This document shows, piece by piece, positions 45,087 to 53,143 of a stretch of 64,000 nt of DNA. Source of the stretch: Methylomonas aurea (GTDB lineage: Bacteria; Pseudomonadota; Gammaproteobacteria; Methylococcales; Methylomonadaceae); the NCBI RefSeq assembly GCF_024505045.1, contig NZ_JANIBM010000013.1, forward strand, positions 42,919 to 106,918, read 5' to 3'. The first letter of the stretch is position 1. Every line of letters begins with the position of its first letter. The notes beneath the pieces are model-generated. The model was given only the letters and a program-made list of their open reading frames with translations, made no database searches and had not been told where the DNA came from. The translations under genes were made by a program, and so were the position numbers.

Positions 45087-46550
45087 ATGAACAACAAATC
45101 TCGTAGAGACTTTTTAATCAAGAGCGGTTACGGCCTGGGCGGTCTGGCGTTGAGCGGCATGCTGCCCGGATTGAACGGATTTTCCGGCGCGATGGCTTCC
45201 GAGCTGGCCGCCGGCGCCGGTATCGTCGACCCGCTGGCGCCGAAAGCGCCGCATTTCGCGCCGAAAGTGAAATCGGTGATCTGGCTGCATATGGACGGCG
45301 CGCCGTCCACCATCGACCTGTACGATTACAAACCGCAATTGGTGAAAATGCATGGCCAGGATATTCCGAAATCGTTCATGGAAGGCATCAAGGAAGGGGT
45401 GCGCGGCGGTACCGGTAAATTGTTCGCCACCAACCGTACCTGGAAGCAATACGGCCAAAGCGGCGCCTGGTTCTCCGACCTGTTGCCGAATCTGGCGCAA
45501 CACGCCGACGAGCTGGCCTTCATCAAGTCCAGCGTGACGATAGGCGCGACCCATAACATTTCGATTCTGAAACTGAACACCGGCGACTTGAATCCGGGCC
45601 GGCCGTCGCTAGGCGCCTGGATCAAATACGCATTGGGCACCGCCAATCCGGATTTGCCGGCCTATGTCGTGTTGTACAACGACAAGAAGGAACCGACCGG
45701 CGGTTCGATCAACTGGAGCTCCGGTTTCTTGCCGGCCGTGTACCAGGGCACCGCGTTCCGTCCCGGCGAATCGCCGATTCTGTATCTGGAGCGCCCGGAG
45801 TTGACTTCGGCCTCCGAACAGCGCAAAACCCTGGATTTGTTGAAGCGCTTGAACGAACTGGAAGACGCCAGATATCCCGGCGATTCGGAACTGGAAGCCC
45901 GCTTGCAGGCTTACGAATTGGCCGACCGGATGCAGCGCACCGCACCGGAAGCCGTCGATCTGAAAAAGGAATCCGATGCAACCAAAGCCCTCTATGGCAT
46001 TAACGACGAAGGCAGCAAAAGCTACGGCGAAGTGTTGCTGCGGGCGCGGCGCTTGGTCGAACGCGGCGTGCGTTTCATCCAGGTCATTTCCGGCCCGCAG
46101 GAAGTGGCCGGCGACAGCCGCAACTGGGACGGCCATACCCACTTGGAGGAAAACCACAAGAAACACGCCTATGCGGTGGACAAACCGATTGCCGGCCTGT
46201 TGACCGACCTGAAACAAAGAGGGCTGCTCGATACCACGCTGGTGGTGTGGACCTCCGAGTTCGGCCGCACCTCCTACGGCCAAAGCGGCAACGGCCGCGA
46301 CCACAACCCTTGGGGTTACACCCAATGGCTGGCCGGCGGCGGCGTCAATGCCGGTTACACCCACGGCGAGACCGACGAAATCGGTTTGCAGGTCGCCGAC
46401 AAGAGCAAAGCGGTCGATACCTACGACCTGCATGCTACGGTGTTGCAACTGATGGGCCTGGACCATCTGAAAACCACTTACTTCCACAACGGCCGCTCCG
46501 AGCGTCCGACCGTGGTGTACGGCAAGGTGATCAAAGAGCTGATCGCGTAA
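45087..46550 (+). CDS. DUF1501 Tat-exported protein
   Basis: A 487-residue protein with a twin-arginine signal (SRRDFLIKSGYGLGGLALSG). It has the DUF1501 fold, related to alkaline phosphatase/sulfatase enzymes: VIWLHMDGAPSTIDLYDYKP, HNISILKLNTGDLNPGRP, WDGHTHLEENH and VVWTSEFGRTSYGQ followed by GRDHNPWGYT. The Asp/His residues in these motifs fit metal binding, so a phosphoester or sulfate-ester hydrolase is possible. It is the usual partner of DUF1549/1553 and lies 32 bp after it. An orphan TatA gene at 52.4 kb could assist its export. Confidence 0.9.
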   Translation: MNNKSRRDFLIKSGYGLGGLALSGMLPGLNGFSGAMASELAAGAGIVDPLAPKAPHFAPKVKSVIWLHMDGAPSTIDLYDYKPQLVKMHGQDIPKSFMEGIKEGVRGGTGKLFATNRTWKQYGQSGAWFSDLLPNLAQHADELAFIKSSVTIGATHNISILKLNTGDLNPGRPSLGAWIKYALGTANPDLPAYVVLYNDKKEPTGGSINWSSGFLPAVYQGTAFRPGESPILYLERPELTSASEQRKTLDLLKRLNELEDARYPGDSELEARLQAYELADRMQRTAPEAVDLKKESDATKALYGINDEGSKSYGEVLLRARRLVERGVRFIQVISGPQEVAGDSRNWDGHTHLEENHKKHAYAVDKPIAGLLTDLKQRGLLDTTLVVWTSEFGRTSYGQSGNGRDHNPWGYTQWLAGGGVNAGYTHGETDEIGLQVADKSKAVDTYDLHATVLQLMGLDHLKTTYFHNGRSERPTVVYGKVIKELIA

Positions 46551-46655
46551 CAGCTCTGCGGCGCGTGCCTCATCTTCCCGGTCGGACCGGGGAGGTGAGG
46601 GCCGTTTCGATAACGAATTTACCGACACGTTTTAAGCAGGAAAGAGGAGACGAAT

Positions 46656-47615
46656 ATGTTAGCCAAGCGTTTGCTGGCGTTCAGTATCGGCGCGCTGCTG
46701 AGTTCGGCGGCTGCGGGAACCGAAAATGTTTATACGCCGCCTATTCTTGGAGTGGCGGCCGGCGGCGTGCTGGTCGACGAAATCAGGGACGGCTTCAACG
46801 GCACGGAAGGGCCGCTCGGATACAGCGACGGCAGTTTGCTGTTTACCGAAACCAACGCCAACAAGATTATCCGGATTGCGCCGGACGATACGGTCTCGAC
46901 CTTTTTGGACAAATCCAACGGCGCCAACGGCCTGGCCTTGGCGCCGGACGGCAGTATCGTTGCGGTGCAGACCCTGAAAACCCAAGTCGGCGTGGTTTAC
47001 CCGGCCGATAAAAAACAGACGCTGGCCGCCGACTATCAAGGTACGCCGTTCCAGCGCCCCAACGATCTGGTGCGTGCCAATAACGGCGCGATTTATTTCA
47101 CCGATAGCGGCACCCGGCCCAGTAAGGACAACCCTAACCCGCCGCCCAGTCGCCCCGGCGTGTATTACATCAGTCCGGGCGGCGAATTGAAGCAACTGGC
47201 CAACGACATCGAACGGCCGAACGGGATTCAATTGAGCAAGGACGAGAAGGTGCTTTACCTCGCCAATACGGCCGGCGAGCACGTGCTGGCCTACGATATC
47301 GCCGCCGACGGCACGATCCAGAATCGGCGTAATTTCGCCAAACTGGCCGGCTGGCAACAAGGCGAGGACGGCAAGTGGTCCGGCGGGGCCGACGGTCTGG
47401 CGCTGGACGACGAAGGCCGTTTGTACGTGGCTTCGAATGCCGGTGTCGAAATTTTCAGCGACAAAGGCGATGCGCTGGGAGTGATTCCGATCCCGAAGAA
47501 ACCGCAAAATCTGGCGTTCTCCGGTCCGAACAAGAACGTGCTGTATGTGGTCGGCCGCGGATCGGCCTATAAAATTCCGCTGTTGTCCCGCGGCATCTCG
47601 ACGCGGGCCAAATAA
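46656..47615 (+). CDS. SMP-30/gluconolactonase-family secreted protein
   Basis: The 319-residue product has a signal peptide (LLAFSIGALLSSAAAGTE). A six-bladed propeller of the SMP-30/LRE type follows: NGTEGPLGYSDGSLLFTETN, FQRPNDLVRANNGAIYFTDS, ERPNGIQLSKDEKVLYLANT and GGADGLALDDEGRLYVASN. The conserved Glu and Asn/Asp residues in these motifs bind calcium or zinc in lactonases. It would hydrolyse a lactone or ester in the periplasm; the substrate is unknown. It closes the operon, 105 bp after DUF1501, with ribosome-binding site AGAGGAGACG, and is followed by a terminator. Confidence 0.9.
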   Translation: MLAKRLLAFSIGALLSSAAAGTENVYTPPILGVAAGGVLVDEIRDGFNGTEGPLGYSDGSLLFTETNANKIIRIAPDDTVSTFLDKSNGANGLALAPDGSIVAVQTLKTQVGVVYPADKKQTLAADYQGTPFQRPNDLVRANNGAIYFTDSGTRPSKDNPNPPPSRPGVYYISPGGELKQLANDIERPNGIQLSKDEKVLYLANTAGEHVLAYDIAADGTIQNRRNFAKLAGWQQGEDGKWSGGADGLALDDEGRLYVASNAGVEIFSDKGDALGVIPIPKKPQNLAFSGPNKNVLYVVGRGSAYKIPLLSRGISTRAK

Positions 47616-47839
47616 CCCGGCATTGCAGGGTTTATCGGGTTTTGACTTTAAATTTTTCATCGCTGGGCAGGGAAGCAAGCGGCGGCCGCGGGATTATCTC
47701 CTTGAACCTCGGTCGCGCCGCCGGCAAACGACGGAACGGTTGCCCAGGGACGCGCAGTTGAAAAGTAAGACGCCTGCCGGCGCGGGGAGCCGGCAAATCG
47801 ATCTATAGATATCTCCGTACTCGTGGTGTTAGACACTGG

Positions 47840-47874
47840 GCGGGCAAGGCGAAAGTCTTGCCCGCTTTTTTTTT
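47840..47874 (+). terminator. intrinsic terminator closing the DUF1549/DUF1501/SMP-30 operon
   Basis: A 9-bp stem GCGGGCAAG/CTTGCCCGC (47840-47848 with 47857-47865) with a GCGAAAGT loop is followed by nine T residues. Confidence 0.93.
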
Positions 47875-48081
47875 GCCGTATTGGCGGCCGCTTGCGCATT
47901 TTCAGTTGCGGTTCGCATTTGCTAGCGCAGCAACAGGGGGTGCTGCCGGGATGTTGGCCAGCCACCAGGTGCCGTCTCGCAGGCAGTTCGGGTGTGGCGA
48001 TGTGCCGGGCAAGCCCGGTAAAAATCCCGTTAAAACAACGGTTAATAGGGCCGGGCGCTAATTCGAGTTTTTTGCACAAGC

Positions 48082-48097
48082 TGGCACATGCATTGCA
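48082..48097 (+). promoter_or_regulatory. sigma-54 promoter for the cytochrome/peroxiredoxin operon
   Basis: TGGCAC-ATGCA-TTGCA is a perfect -24/-12 pair, 70 bp upstream of the start codon of the first gene. Confidence 0.87.
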
Positions 48098-48166
48098 TTT
48101 ACCTAAATAAACCGAATCCGGGTTGCGGATTTTTTTCGAGGATTAACGAGGAGACTGATTTTTAGC

Positions 48167-48553
48167 ATGGGAACCCAAAAGTGGGCTTTTGCCCTGGCCC
48201 TGAGCTTGATTTGCGGTGGGGTATACGCCGAAGCCGAATTCGATTTCGAAGAGTTGATGAACGATGTCGAAACCAAAATTCAAAGCGTGCAAAACAATAT
48301 CGCCGCCAAGGATGCGGCGACCGCCGCGACCCAGGCCAAGGAGTTGCAGGAGCAGTTCAAACTGGTCGAGGGCTTTTTCCAGAAACGGGGCGATGCGCCG
48401 GACGCGGTACATAACTCGCAGGAATACCAAGGCAAGGCGCAATCGATACAAAGCGCTTTGGCTGCCGGCGACCTGGATGGCGCCGCCGTGGCTGCGAACG
48501 ACTTTTCCAAACAATGTCGCGGCGCCTGCCACGATAAATATAAACCGTTGTAA
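48167..48553 (+). CDS. small cytochrome-like protein with CX3CH motif
   Basis: The 128-residue product has a signal peptide (FALALSLICGGVYAEAE). A four-helix-bundle-type domain follows with the heme motif at the extreme C-terminus, like cytochrome c' or c-556. The motif reads CRGACH, that is C-X3-C-H instead of CXXCH. The base sequence (TGTCGCGGCGCCTGCCAC) is unambiguous in this window. Non-standard spacing occurs in a few c-type cytochromes; alternatively heme may not be attached. It is the first gene of a unit with two peroxiredoxins and a diheme cytochrome, under a sigma-54 promoter. Confidence 0.82.
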   Translation: MGTQKWAFALALSLICGGVYAEAEFDFEELMNDVETKIQSVQNNIAAKDAATAATQAKELQEQFKLVEGFFQKRGDAPDAVHNSQEYQGKAQSIQSALAAGDLDGAAVAANDFSKQCRGACHDKYKPL

Positions 48554-48567
48554 ACAAGGTTGAACCG

Positions 48568-49149
48568 ATGAAAAAAACCGTATTCAAGGCGCTGTTGCCG
48601 TTCGCCGTTTCCTTGCCGGTGCTGGCGGCGTTGCCGGAGGGCCATCCGGCGCCGGATTTTTCGGCACAGGCTTCTTTGGCCGGCAAGGCGTTTGCGTATT
48701 CGTTAAAAGACACGCTGCGGAACGGTCCGGTCGTGGTCTATTTCTACCCGTCGGCCTATACCGGCGGCTGCAATCTGCAGGCGCATACCTTTGCCGTAAA
48801 CCACGATAAATTCGCCGCCGCCGGCGCCTCCATCGTCGGTGTCTCGCTGGACAGCATAGAGCGTTTGAACGACTTCTCGGCCGATCCGAATTATTGCGCG
48901 AGCAAGTTTCCGGTCGCGTCCGATGCCGACGGCAGCATTGCTCGGTCCTACGACGTGTCGGTACGCGAAGCGGCGCCCGGCAAACAGGATACGCGCGGCG
49001 CCGAAATCGGCCACGGCTTTGCCGAACGCACCACCTTCGTGGTCGGGCCGGATGGCAAGATCGCGGCCAGTTTCGGCGGCCTGAAACCCGAGGAAAACGT
49101 TGCCAAGGCCTTGGAGGTGGTAAAGATCCTGGCCGAGCACAAACCGTAA
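48568..49149 (+). CDS. periplasmic peroxiredoxin (AhpC/TSA family), copy 1
   Basis: The 193-residue product has a signal peptide (LLPFAVSLPVLAALPEG) and a thioredoxin-fold peroxiredoxin domain. The peroxidatic site FYPSAYTGGC follows the PxxxTxxC pattern, and the later Arg is in ERTTFVVGPDGKI. Most peroxiredoxins are cytosolic, so export is notable. It reduces peroxides in the periplasm, probably with electrons from the neighbouring cytochromes or a thioredoxin-like donor (inference). It starts 14 bp after the cytochrome gene. Confidence 0.9.
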   Translation: MKKTVFKALLPFAVSLPVLAALPEGHPAPDFSAQASLAGKAFAYSLKDTLRNGPVVVYFYPSAYTGGCNLQAHTFAVNHDKFAAAGASIVGVSLDSIERLNDFSADPNYCASKFPVASDADGSIARSYDVSVREAAPGKQDTRGAEIGHGFAERTTFVVGPDGKIAASFGGLKPEENVAKALEVVKILAEHKP

Positions 49150-49152
49150 CCG

Positions 49153-49893
49153 GTGGTGGCTTATTTACCAAGGGTGCGGGTGGTTCGCCGCGCTAAATCG
49201 GCGTCTGCCGTTGGCAGCCGGCGCCGTACAGGACGGTGTTGGCGGAAGCGGGCCTGGCTGGCGCTGGGCACTCTGGCAATGATTGCCGCCGCTCCCGGTC
49301 TGGCGGCGGACGGCGCTACCGAAGCCGCGGCACAGCACGCCGGGGCCGGCGATCCGGTGGCAGGCAAGCTCAAATCCGACAGCGAACGTTGCCAGGAATG
49401 CCACGGCCACGACGGTAACGCCGAAGATTCGCGGATTCCGAAACATGCCGGGCAATTTGCCGCATATCTGGTCAAACAGTTGCAGGATTTTCAAAGCGGG
49501 GCGCGCCGGCACGAAATCATGGTGAAAATGGCCGCCGATTTGACGCCGGCGGATATGGCGGATATCGCCGCCTATTTCGCCGGGCAGCCGACCATGCACG
49601 GCCGGATGGAGCATGAGAACCCGCGCGCGCAGAGTTTGTTCGAAAGCGGCGATCCGGCCCGGGAACTGCCGTCCTGCGAATCCTGCCACGGCAGGAACGG
49701 CAAGGGCAGATTGGAAAACGGGGTGGTATATCCGGTGATCGGCGGCCAGAACAAATTGTATCTGCGCCGGCAATTGCTGAATTGGAAACTGGGCGAACGC
49801 AAGAATAGTACGGAGGCGGTGATGAACAAAGTAGCCAAAGCCCTGGCCGACGACGAGATCGAGGCCTTGGTCGACTATGTGTCGGGATTGTAG
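49153..49893 (+). CDS. diheme c-type cytochrome (cytochrome c4-like)
   Basis: The product of up to 246 residues has a basic N-terminus, a signal helix (RAWLALGTLAMIAAAPGLAA) and two heme domains with CQECHGHDGN and CESCHGRNGK. Each domain is followed by a distal Met or His region (IMVKMAADLTPADMADI in the first; AVMNKVAKALADDEIEALVD in the second). The layout resembles cytochrome c4, a soluble or membrane-attached electron carrier. The GTG at 49153 gives a long basic leader; a later start nearer the signal helix is possible. The gene follows peroxiredoxin 1 by 3 bp. Confidence 0.85.
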   Translation: MVAYLPRVRVVRRAKSASAVGSRRRTGRCWRKRAWLALGTLAMIAAAPGLAADGATEAAAQHAGAGDPVAGKLKSDSERCQECHGHDGNAEDSRIPKHAGQFAAYLVKQLQDFQSGARRHEIMVKMAADLTPADMADIAAYFAGQPTMHGRMEHENPRAQSLFESGDPARELPSCESCHGRNGKGRLENGVVYPVIGGQNKLYLRRQLLNWKLGERKNSTEAVMNKVAKALADDEIEALVDYVSGL

Positions 49894-49941
49894 GCCATGG
49901 CTAGGCCGACGCATCCCGCCCATCCTTTTTACGGAGTGGAC

Positions 49942-50526
49942 ATGAAACGCTTTATCGGCGCCAGCCTGTTGTGTTTGACGGCGGCGTTTTCGGCCCTGGC
50001 CGATTTGGAACTACACGATTTCGCACCGGATATCGACGCTCAGGCTTCGTATGCCGGCAAACCGCTGCATTACTCGCTGCGCCAGGCTCGGGCGAAAGGC
50101 CCGGTCGTGGTGTATTTCTATCCGACGGCGTTCGGCCGCGGTTGCAGCGTGCAGGCTCGGGCCTTTGCCGAACATTACGCCGAATTTACCGCGGCCGGCG
50201 CCTCCATCGTCGGCGTCTCGCTGGACGGTATCGAGCGGCTGAACCAATTTTCCGCCGACCCGAACACCTGTGCCGGCAAATTTCCGGTGGCCTCCGACCC
50301 GGACGGCAAAATCGCCAACGCTTACGGTTTGGCGGTGGACCAATCCACCGTCGGTCGCTTGGATAGCCGCGGGACCGTCGTCGACCATGGTTCGATCGCC
50401 CGCACCACGTTTGTGGTCGGCGCGGACGGCAAGGTGCTGGGCAAGGTCGGCGATTTGAAGCCGGCCGAGAATGTGGCCAAGGCGCTGGAGATCGTCAAGG
50501 CCGCCGCGGCAAACGCCCGGTCTTGA
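49942..50526 (+). CDS. periplasmic peroxiredoxin, copy 2
   Basis: This 194-residue paralogue of the peroxiredoxin at 48568 shares the ASIVGVSLD-IERLN-FSADPN block. It has a signal peptide (FIGASLLCLTAAFSALA). The site reads FYPTAFGRGC, so the Thr of PxxxTxxC is replaced by Gly; that change usually weakens peroxide reduction, so the two copies may differ in role. The ATG at 49942 was chosen over the in-frame ATG at 49897 because ACGGAGTGGAC precedes it and the signal peptide starts there. It lies 48 bp after the diheme cytochrome. Confidence 0.88.
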   Translation: MKRFIGASLLCLTAAFSALADLELHDFAPDIDAQASYAGKPLHYSLRQARAKGPVVVYFYPTAFGRGCSVQARAFAEHYAEFTAAGASIVGVSLDGIERLNQFSADPNTCAGKFPVASDPDGKIANAYGLAVDQSTVGRLDSRGTVVDHGSIARTTFVVGADGKVLGKVGDLKPAENVAKALEIVKAAAANARS

Positions 50527-50551
50527 GCCAAACGCCGGCGTCGGGCCGTCC

Positions 50552-50620
50552 GGTCAGAGGCCGGAGCTGGAAGCGCACCAACCCCCTTGGACAAGGATGT
50601 CGTTCAGCCGGCCTCTGACC
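50552..50620. repeat. perfect 13-bp inverted repeat between peroxiredoxin 2 and PepSY genes
   Basis: GGTCAGAGGCCGG (50552-50564) and its exact complement (50608-50620) flank 43 bp. There is no T tract. The element may attenuate or process the operon mRNA. Its layout resembles the larger repeat at 36903-37000. Confidence 0.75.
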
Positions 50621-50687
50621 CGACCGCCGCAGCGCTTCGCCGCAGCCGGCGGCGAAATTTTTCGATAAAGCAAATAAGCGAGGCAGT

Positions 50688-52346
50688 ATGAAGAAGTCGT
50701 TGAATTGGTTGCTATACGAAACCCACCGTTGGCTGGGCGTGGTATTGGCGTTGTTTATGTTCGTCTGGTTCGTGTCCGGCCTGTCCATTATGTATACGAC
50801 GCCGATGACGCAGACCAAGGCGCAACAACTGGCGCATGCGGAAACGCTGCAACCGCAGTCGGGCTGGCTGAGTCTGGGCGAAGTCTGGGCCAACAGCGTC
50901 GGGCCGCGCAAGGCGGCGGTCGCCAAGTTGAAAGCCGCGGCAGCAGCGGGCGGCGAGGCCGGCACTGCCACGGCCAAAGCCAAAACCGCCGAGGAATTGC
51001 CGGTTAACATTGCCGATGCGCGGCTGGTACGCGCGGCTGGCGACCCTCTGTGGTTGATAGAAGATACCCAGGGCAACCGGTTTGCGTTCTCGGCCGTAGA
51101 CGGAACCTTGCGCGAAATCTCCGCCGAACAGGCACTGCAAATTGCCCGACACTGGTTTGCAGCCGAACAGCCGGAGCGGGACGTCAAGTTGAGTTATCTG
51201 GAAAGCGTCGACAGTCCGATCATTCTGCGTAACCAGGGTGCGTTGCGGCCGTTCCACAAAATAGCCGGCGACGGCGGCGAAGAATTGCTGATTTCGGCGC
51301 GGACCGGCGAGGTGTTGCACGCCTCGACCCGGTTCAATCGCGGCTTGTATTGGGTCGGCAATTGGATACACCTGTTCAAACCGCTGGAAGCGATCGGCCT
51401 CGGCCATATCCGCCACGACGTGCAATTGTGGTCCGGTTTGGCGGCGACGATCGCCTGCATCACCGGCCTGATCATCGGCTGGCTGCGTTGGCGGCCGGGA
51501 TTCGGCGGCAAGCCGACCTATTCCCAAGGCCGAACCCAACCCTACCGGGAATTCTGGTTCAAATGGCATTTCTGGACCGGCTTGATCGGCGGCAGCTTTA
51601 TGCTGGGTTGGGCAGTGAGCGGTTTCATCGATACCAATCCCGGTAAATTGTTCTCGGAAGGCACGGTTGCCAAGGCCGAAGCCAGTCGTTACCTGGGCGG
51701 CGAGTTACCGACTGTGATGTTCGACTGGCGGCCCGGCCCGTTACCCGAGACTGCGCGGCGGACCGATATCGTCGAAATCAACTGGCGCCGCCTCGGTAAC
51801 GACACGGTATTGCTGGCCAACGCCCGCGACGGTCAACGGCTGCCGCAAACCCCCGACGGTGTCGGTCCGCGCTTCAGCGAAGCCACCCTGGCCGCCGCGT
51901 TGCAACGCCTGGACGGTGCCGGTGACTCGGTCGAGTTGACGGTGTTGGACGACTACGACAGCTATTACTACCCGCGCCACCATCAAACCCAGGTGGACAA
52001 GCCGCTGCCGGTAGTGTTGGCGCAATTCCAAGATAAGGCCGGCACGCGGGTTTACCTCGATCCGCAAGACGGCCGCATATTGGCCAAACTGGACAGCAGC
52101 CGCCGGCTTTACCGCTGGTTGTATTCCGGCCTGCACCACTGGGACTTTGGTTGGCTGTATTACCGGCCGATTTGGGACGTGTGGATGCTGACCTGGGTCG
52201 GGTTCGGTGTGGTGTTGGGCGCCAGTTCGCTGGTAATCGGCTGGAAACGGCTGAAAAAGACCTTCGCCCCGAAAAAACGCCGTACCGCTAAGGTCCGGGC
52301 GGCCGGGCCGGTGCCGGCAACGCTGGCAACCGAAGCGGCGGATTAA
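50688..52346 (+). CDS. PepSY-domain inner-membrane protein (reductase-like)
   Basis: A 552-residue inner-membrane protein with four long hydrophobic segments: RWLGVVLALFMFVWFVSGLS near residue 15, LWSGLAATIACITGLIIGWL near 248, WTGLIGGSFMLGWAVSGFID near 300 and MLTWVGFGVVLGASSLVIGW near 500. Periplasmic PepSY regions lie between them. Conserved His residues at helix ends (ETHRWLG, GNWIHLF, GHIRHD, SGLHHWDF) could ligate heme. PepSY_TM proteins are often linked to siderophore or ferric reduction. It is separated from peroxiredoxin 2 by 161 bp containing an inverted repeat. Confidence 0.87.
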   Translation: MKKSLNWLLYETHRWLGVVLALFMFVWFVSGLSIMYTTPMTQTKAQQLAHAETLQPQSGWLSLGEVWANSVGPRKAAVAKLKAAAAAGGEAGTATAKAKTAEELPVNIADARLVRAAGDPLWLIEDTQGNRFAFSAVDGTLREISAEQALQIARHWFAAEQPERDVKLSYLESVDSPIILRNQGALRPFHKIAGDGGEELLISARTGEVLHASTRFNRGLYWVGNWIHLFKPLEAIGLGHIRHDVQLWSGLAATIACITGLIIGWLRWRPGFGGKPTYSQGRTQPYREFWFKWHFWTGLIGGSFMLGWAVSGFIDTNPGKLFSEGTVAKAEASRYLGGELPTVMFDWRPGPLPETARRTDIVEINWRRLGNDTVLLANARDGQRLPQTPDGVGPRFSEATLAAALQRLDGAGDSVELTVLDDYDSYYYPRHHQTQVDKPLPVVLAQFQDKAGTRVYLDPQDGRILAKLDSSRRLYRWLYSGLHHWDFGWLYYRPIWDVWMLTWVGFGVVLGASSLVIGWKRLKKTFAPKKRRTAKVRAAGPVPATLATEAAD

Positions 52347-52438
52347 ATTCAACCAGCCAGGCTGCCGCCGGCGGCTTGGCCTTATTAGCCGGCGGCGACA
52401 TGCCGCCTCAATCGATATAACTGGATGGGAGATTCGAC

Positions 52439-52645
52439 ATGGGTTTTAGCGTTCCGCACTTATTGGTAGTGCTGGCAATTGTGGTACTGGTATTCGGCAC
52501 CAAGCGTCTGAAAGACGTCGGTTCAGATTTGGGCGATGCGATCAAGGGCTTCCGCAAAGCGGTGCAAGAGGGCGAAGCGGAGGCCGCCGGCGCCGGCAAC
52601 GACCGCTTGCTAAACGACGCCAATCTGCCGAAAACCGAGCAGTAA
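52439..52645 (+). CDS. tatA: TatA/E-family twin-arginine translocase subunit, orphan
   Basis: The 68-residue product has the TatA layout: a short transmembrane helix ([20 protein letters not shown]), an amphipathic helix ([18 protein letters not shown]) and an acidic tail. TatA forms the pore for folded proteins. No tatB or tatC is nearby. The gene is at the 3' end of the sigma-54-driven unit beginning at 48167, 92 bp after the PepSY gene, and two Tat-signal proteins (DUF1501 and the dienelactone hydrolase) belong to the same proposed module. The ATG follows GGGAGATTCGAC. Confidence 0.9.
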   Translation: MGFSVPHLLVVLAIVVLVFGTKRLKDVGSDLGDAIKGFRKAVQEGEAEAAGAGNDRLLNDANLPKTEQ

Positions 52646-53143
52646 CATTTCTCGGCGGCCGCTCGCCGGCCTTATGCCAACGGTCGTTGCTCGCTGGGCG
52701 ATGGCTGTTTATCGCTCCGGCGGGGCCGGATACCCCGCATCTTGTTTATCCTGTCGCGGCTAATATACCTCCGCAATGCACCACTGGCTGACCCGGCATT
52801 TATTGGGTTGGTTCGCGGAACGACTGCTGATTGATCGGCTAGCGTTTTGCTTGGTTCTATTCACGCGATGTTTCGGTTAGTGGGGCGGGTATCGGCCAAA
52901 ACCGGTCGGTGACGATGCTCGCCTAATTTCTCGTCGCTCACGTCAGCGAACGACCGCTTTTTGGCAAGCAACTTTGCATTGTCGTCGGCTCGACCCGGCC
53001 ATTTGCTGTCTTTCAGTGCCCTTAAAATTATCTATTTCGAATGTCTGGAATTTGGTCTTGAGCAGGTATTCGACGCCGAAATTTTTCCTCATGAAAACAC
53101 AAGTGGCTTGTTGGTCACAGTTGTGTGGTATGTCAGAAGCCTT
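52646..53143. other. 498-bp intergenic region, nothing recognised
   Basis: No coding frame with a ribosome-binding site and no clear terminator or repeat is seen between tatA and the convergent LuxR-type gene. Confidence 0.4.

Larger units (their letters stand above)
47616..48166. other. intergenic region with terminator and sigma-54 promoter
   Basis: 551 bp without a gene. The left part ends at the terminator at 47840-47874, and the right part holds the sigma-54 promoter at 48082-48097. Between them (about 47880-48060) I see only a CCGTT-N5-AACGG inverted repeat near 48030, a possible activator site. Confidence 0.5.
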
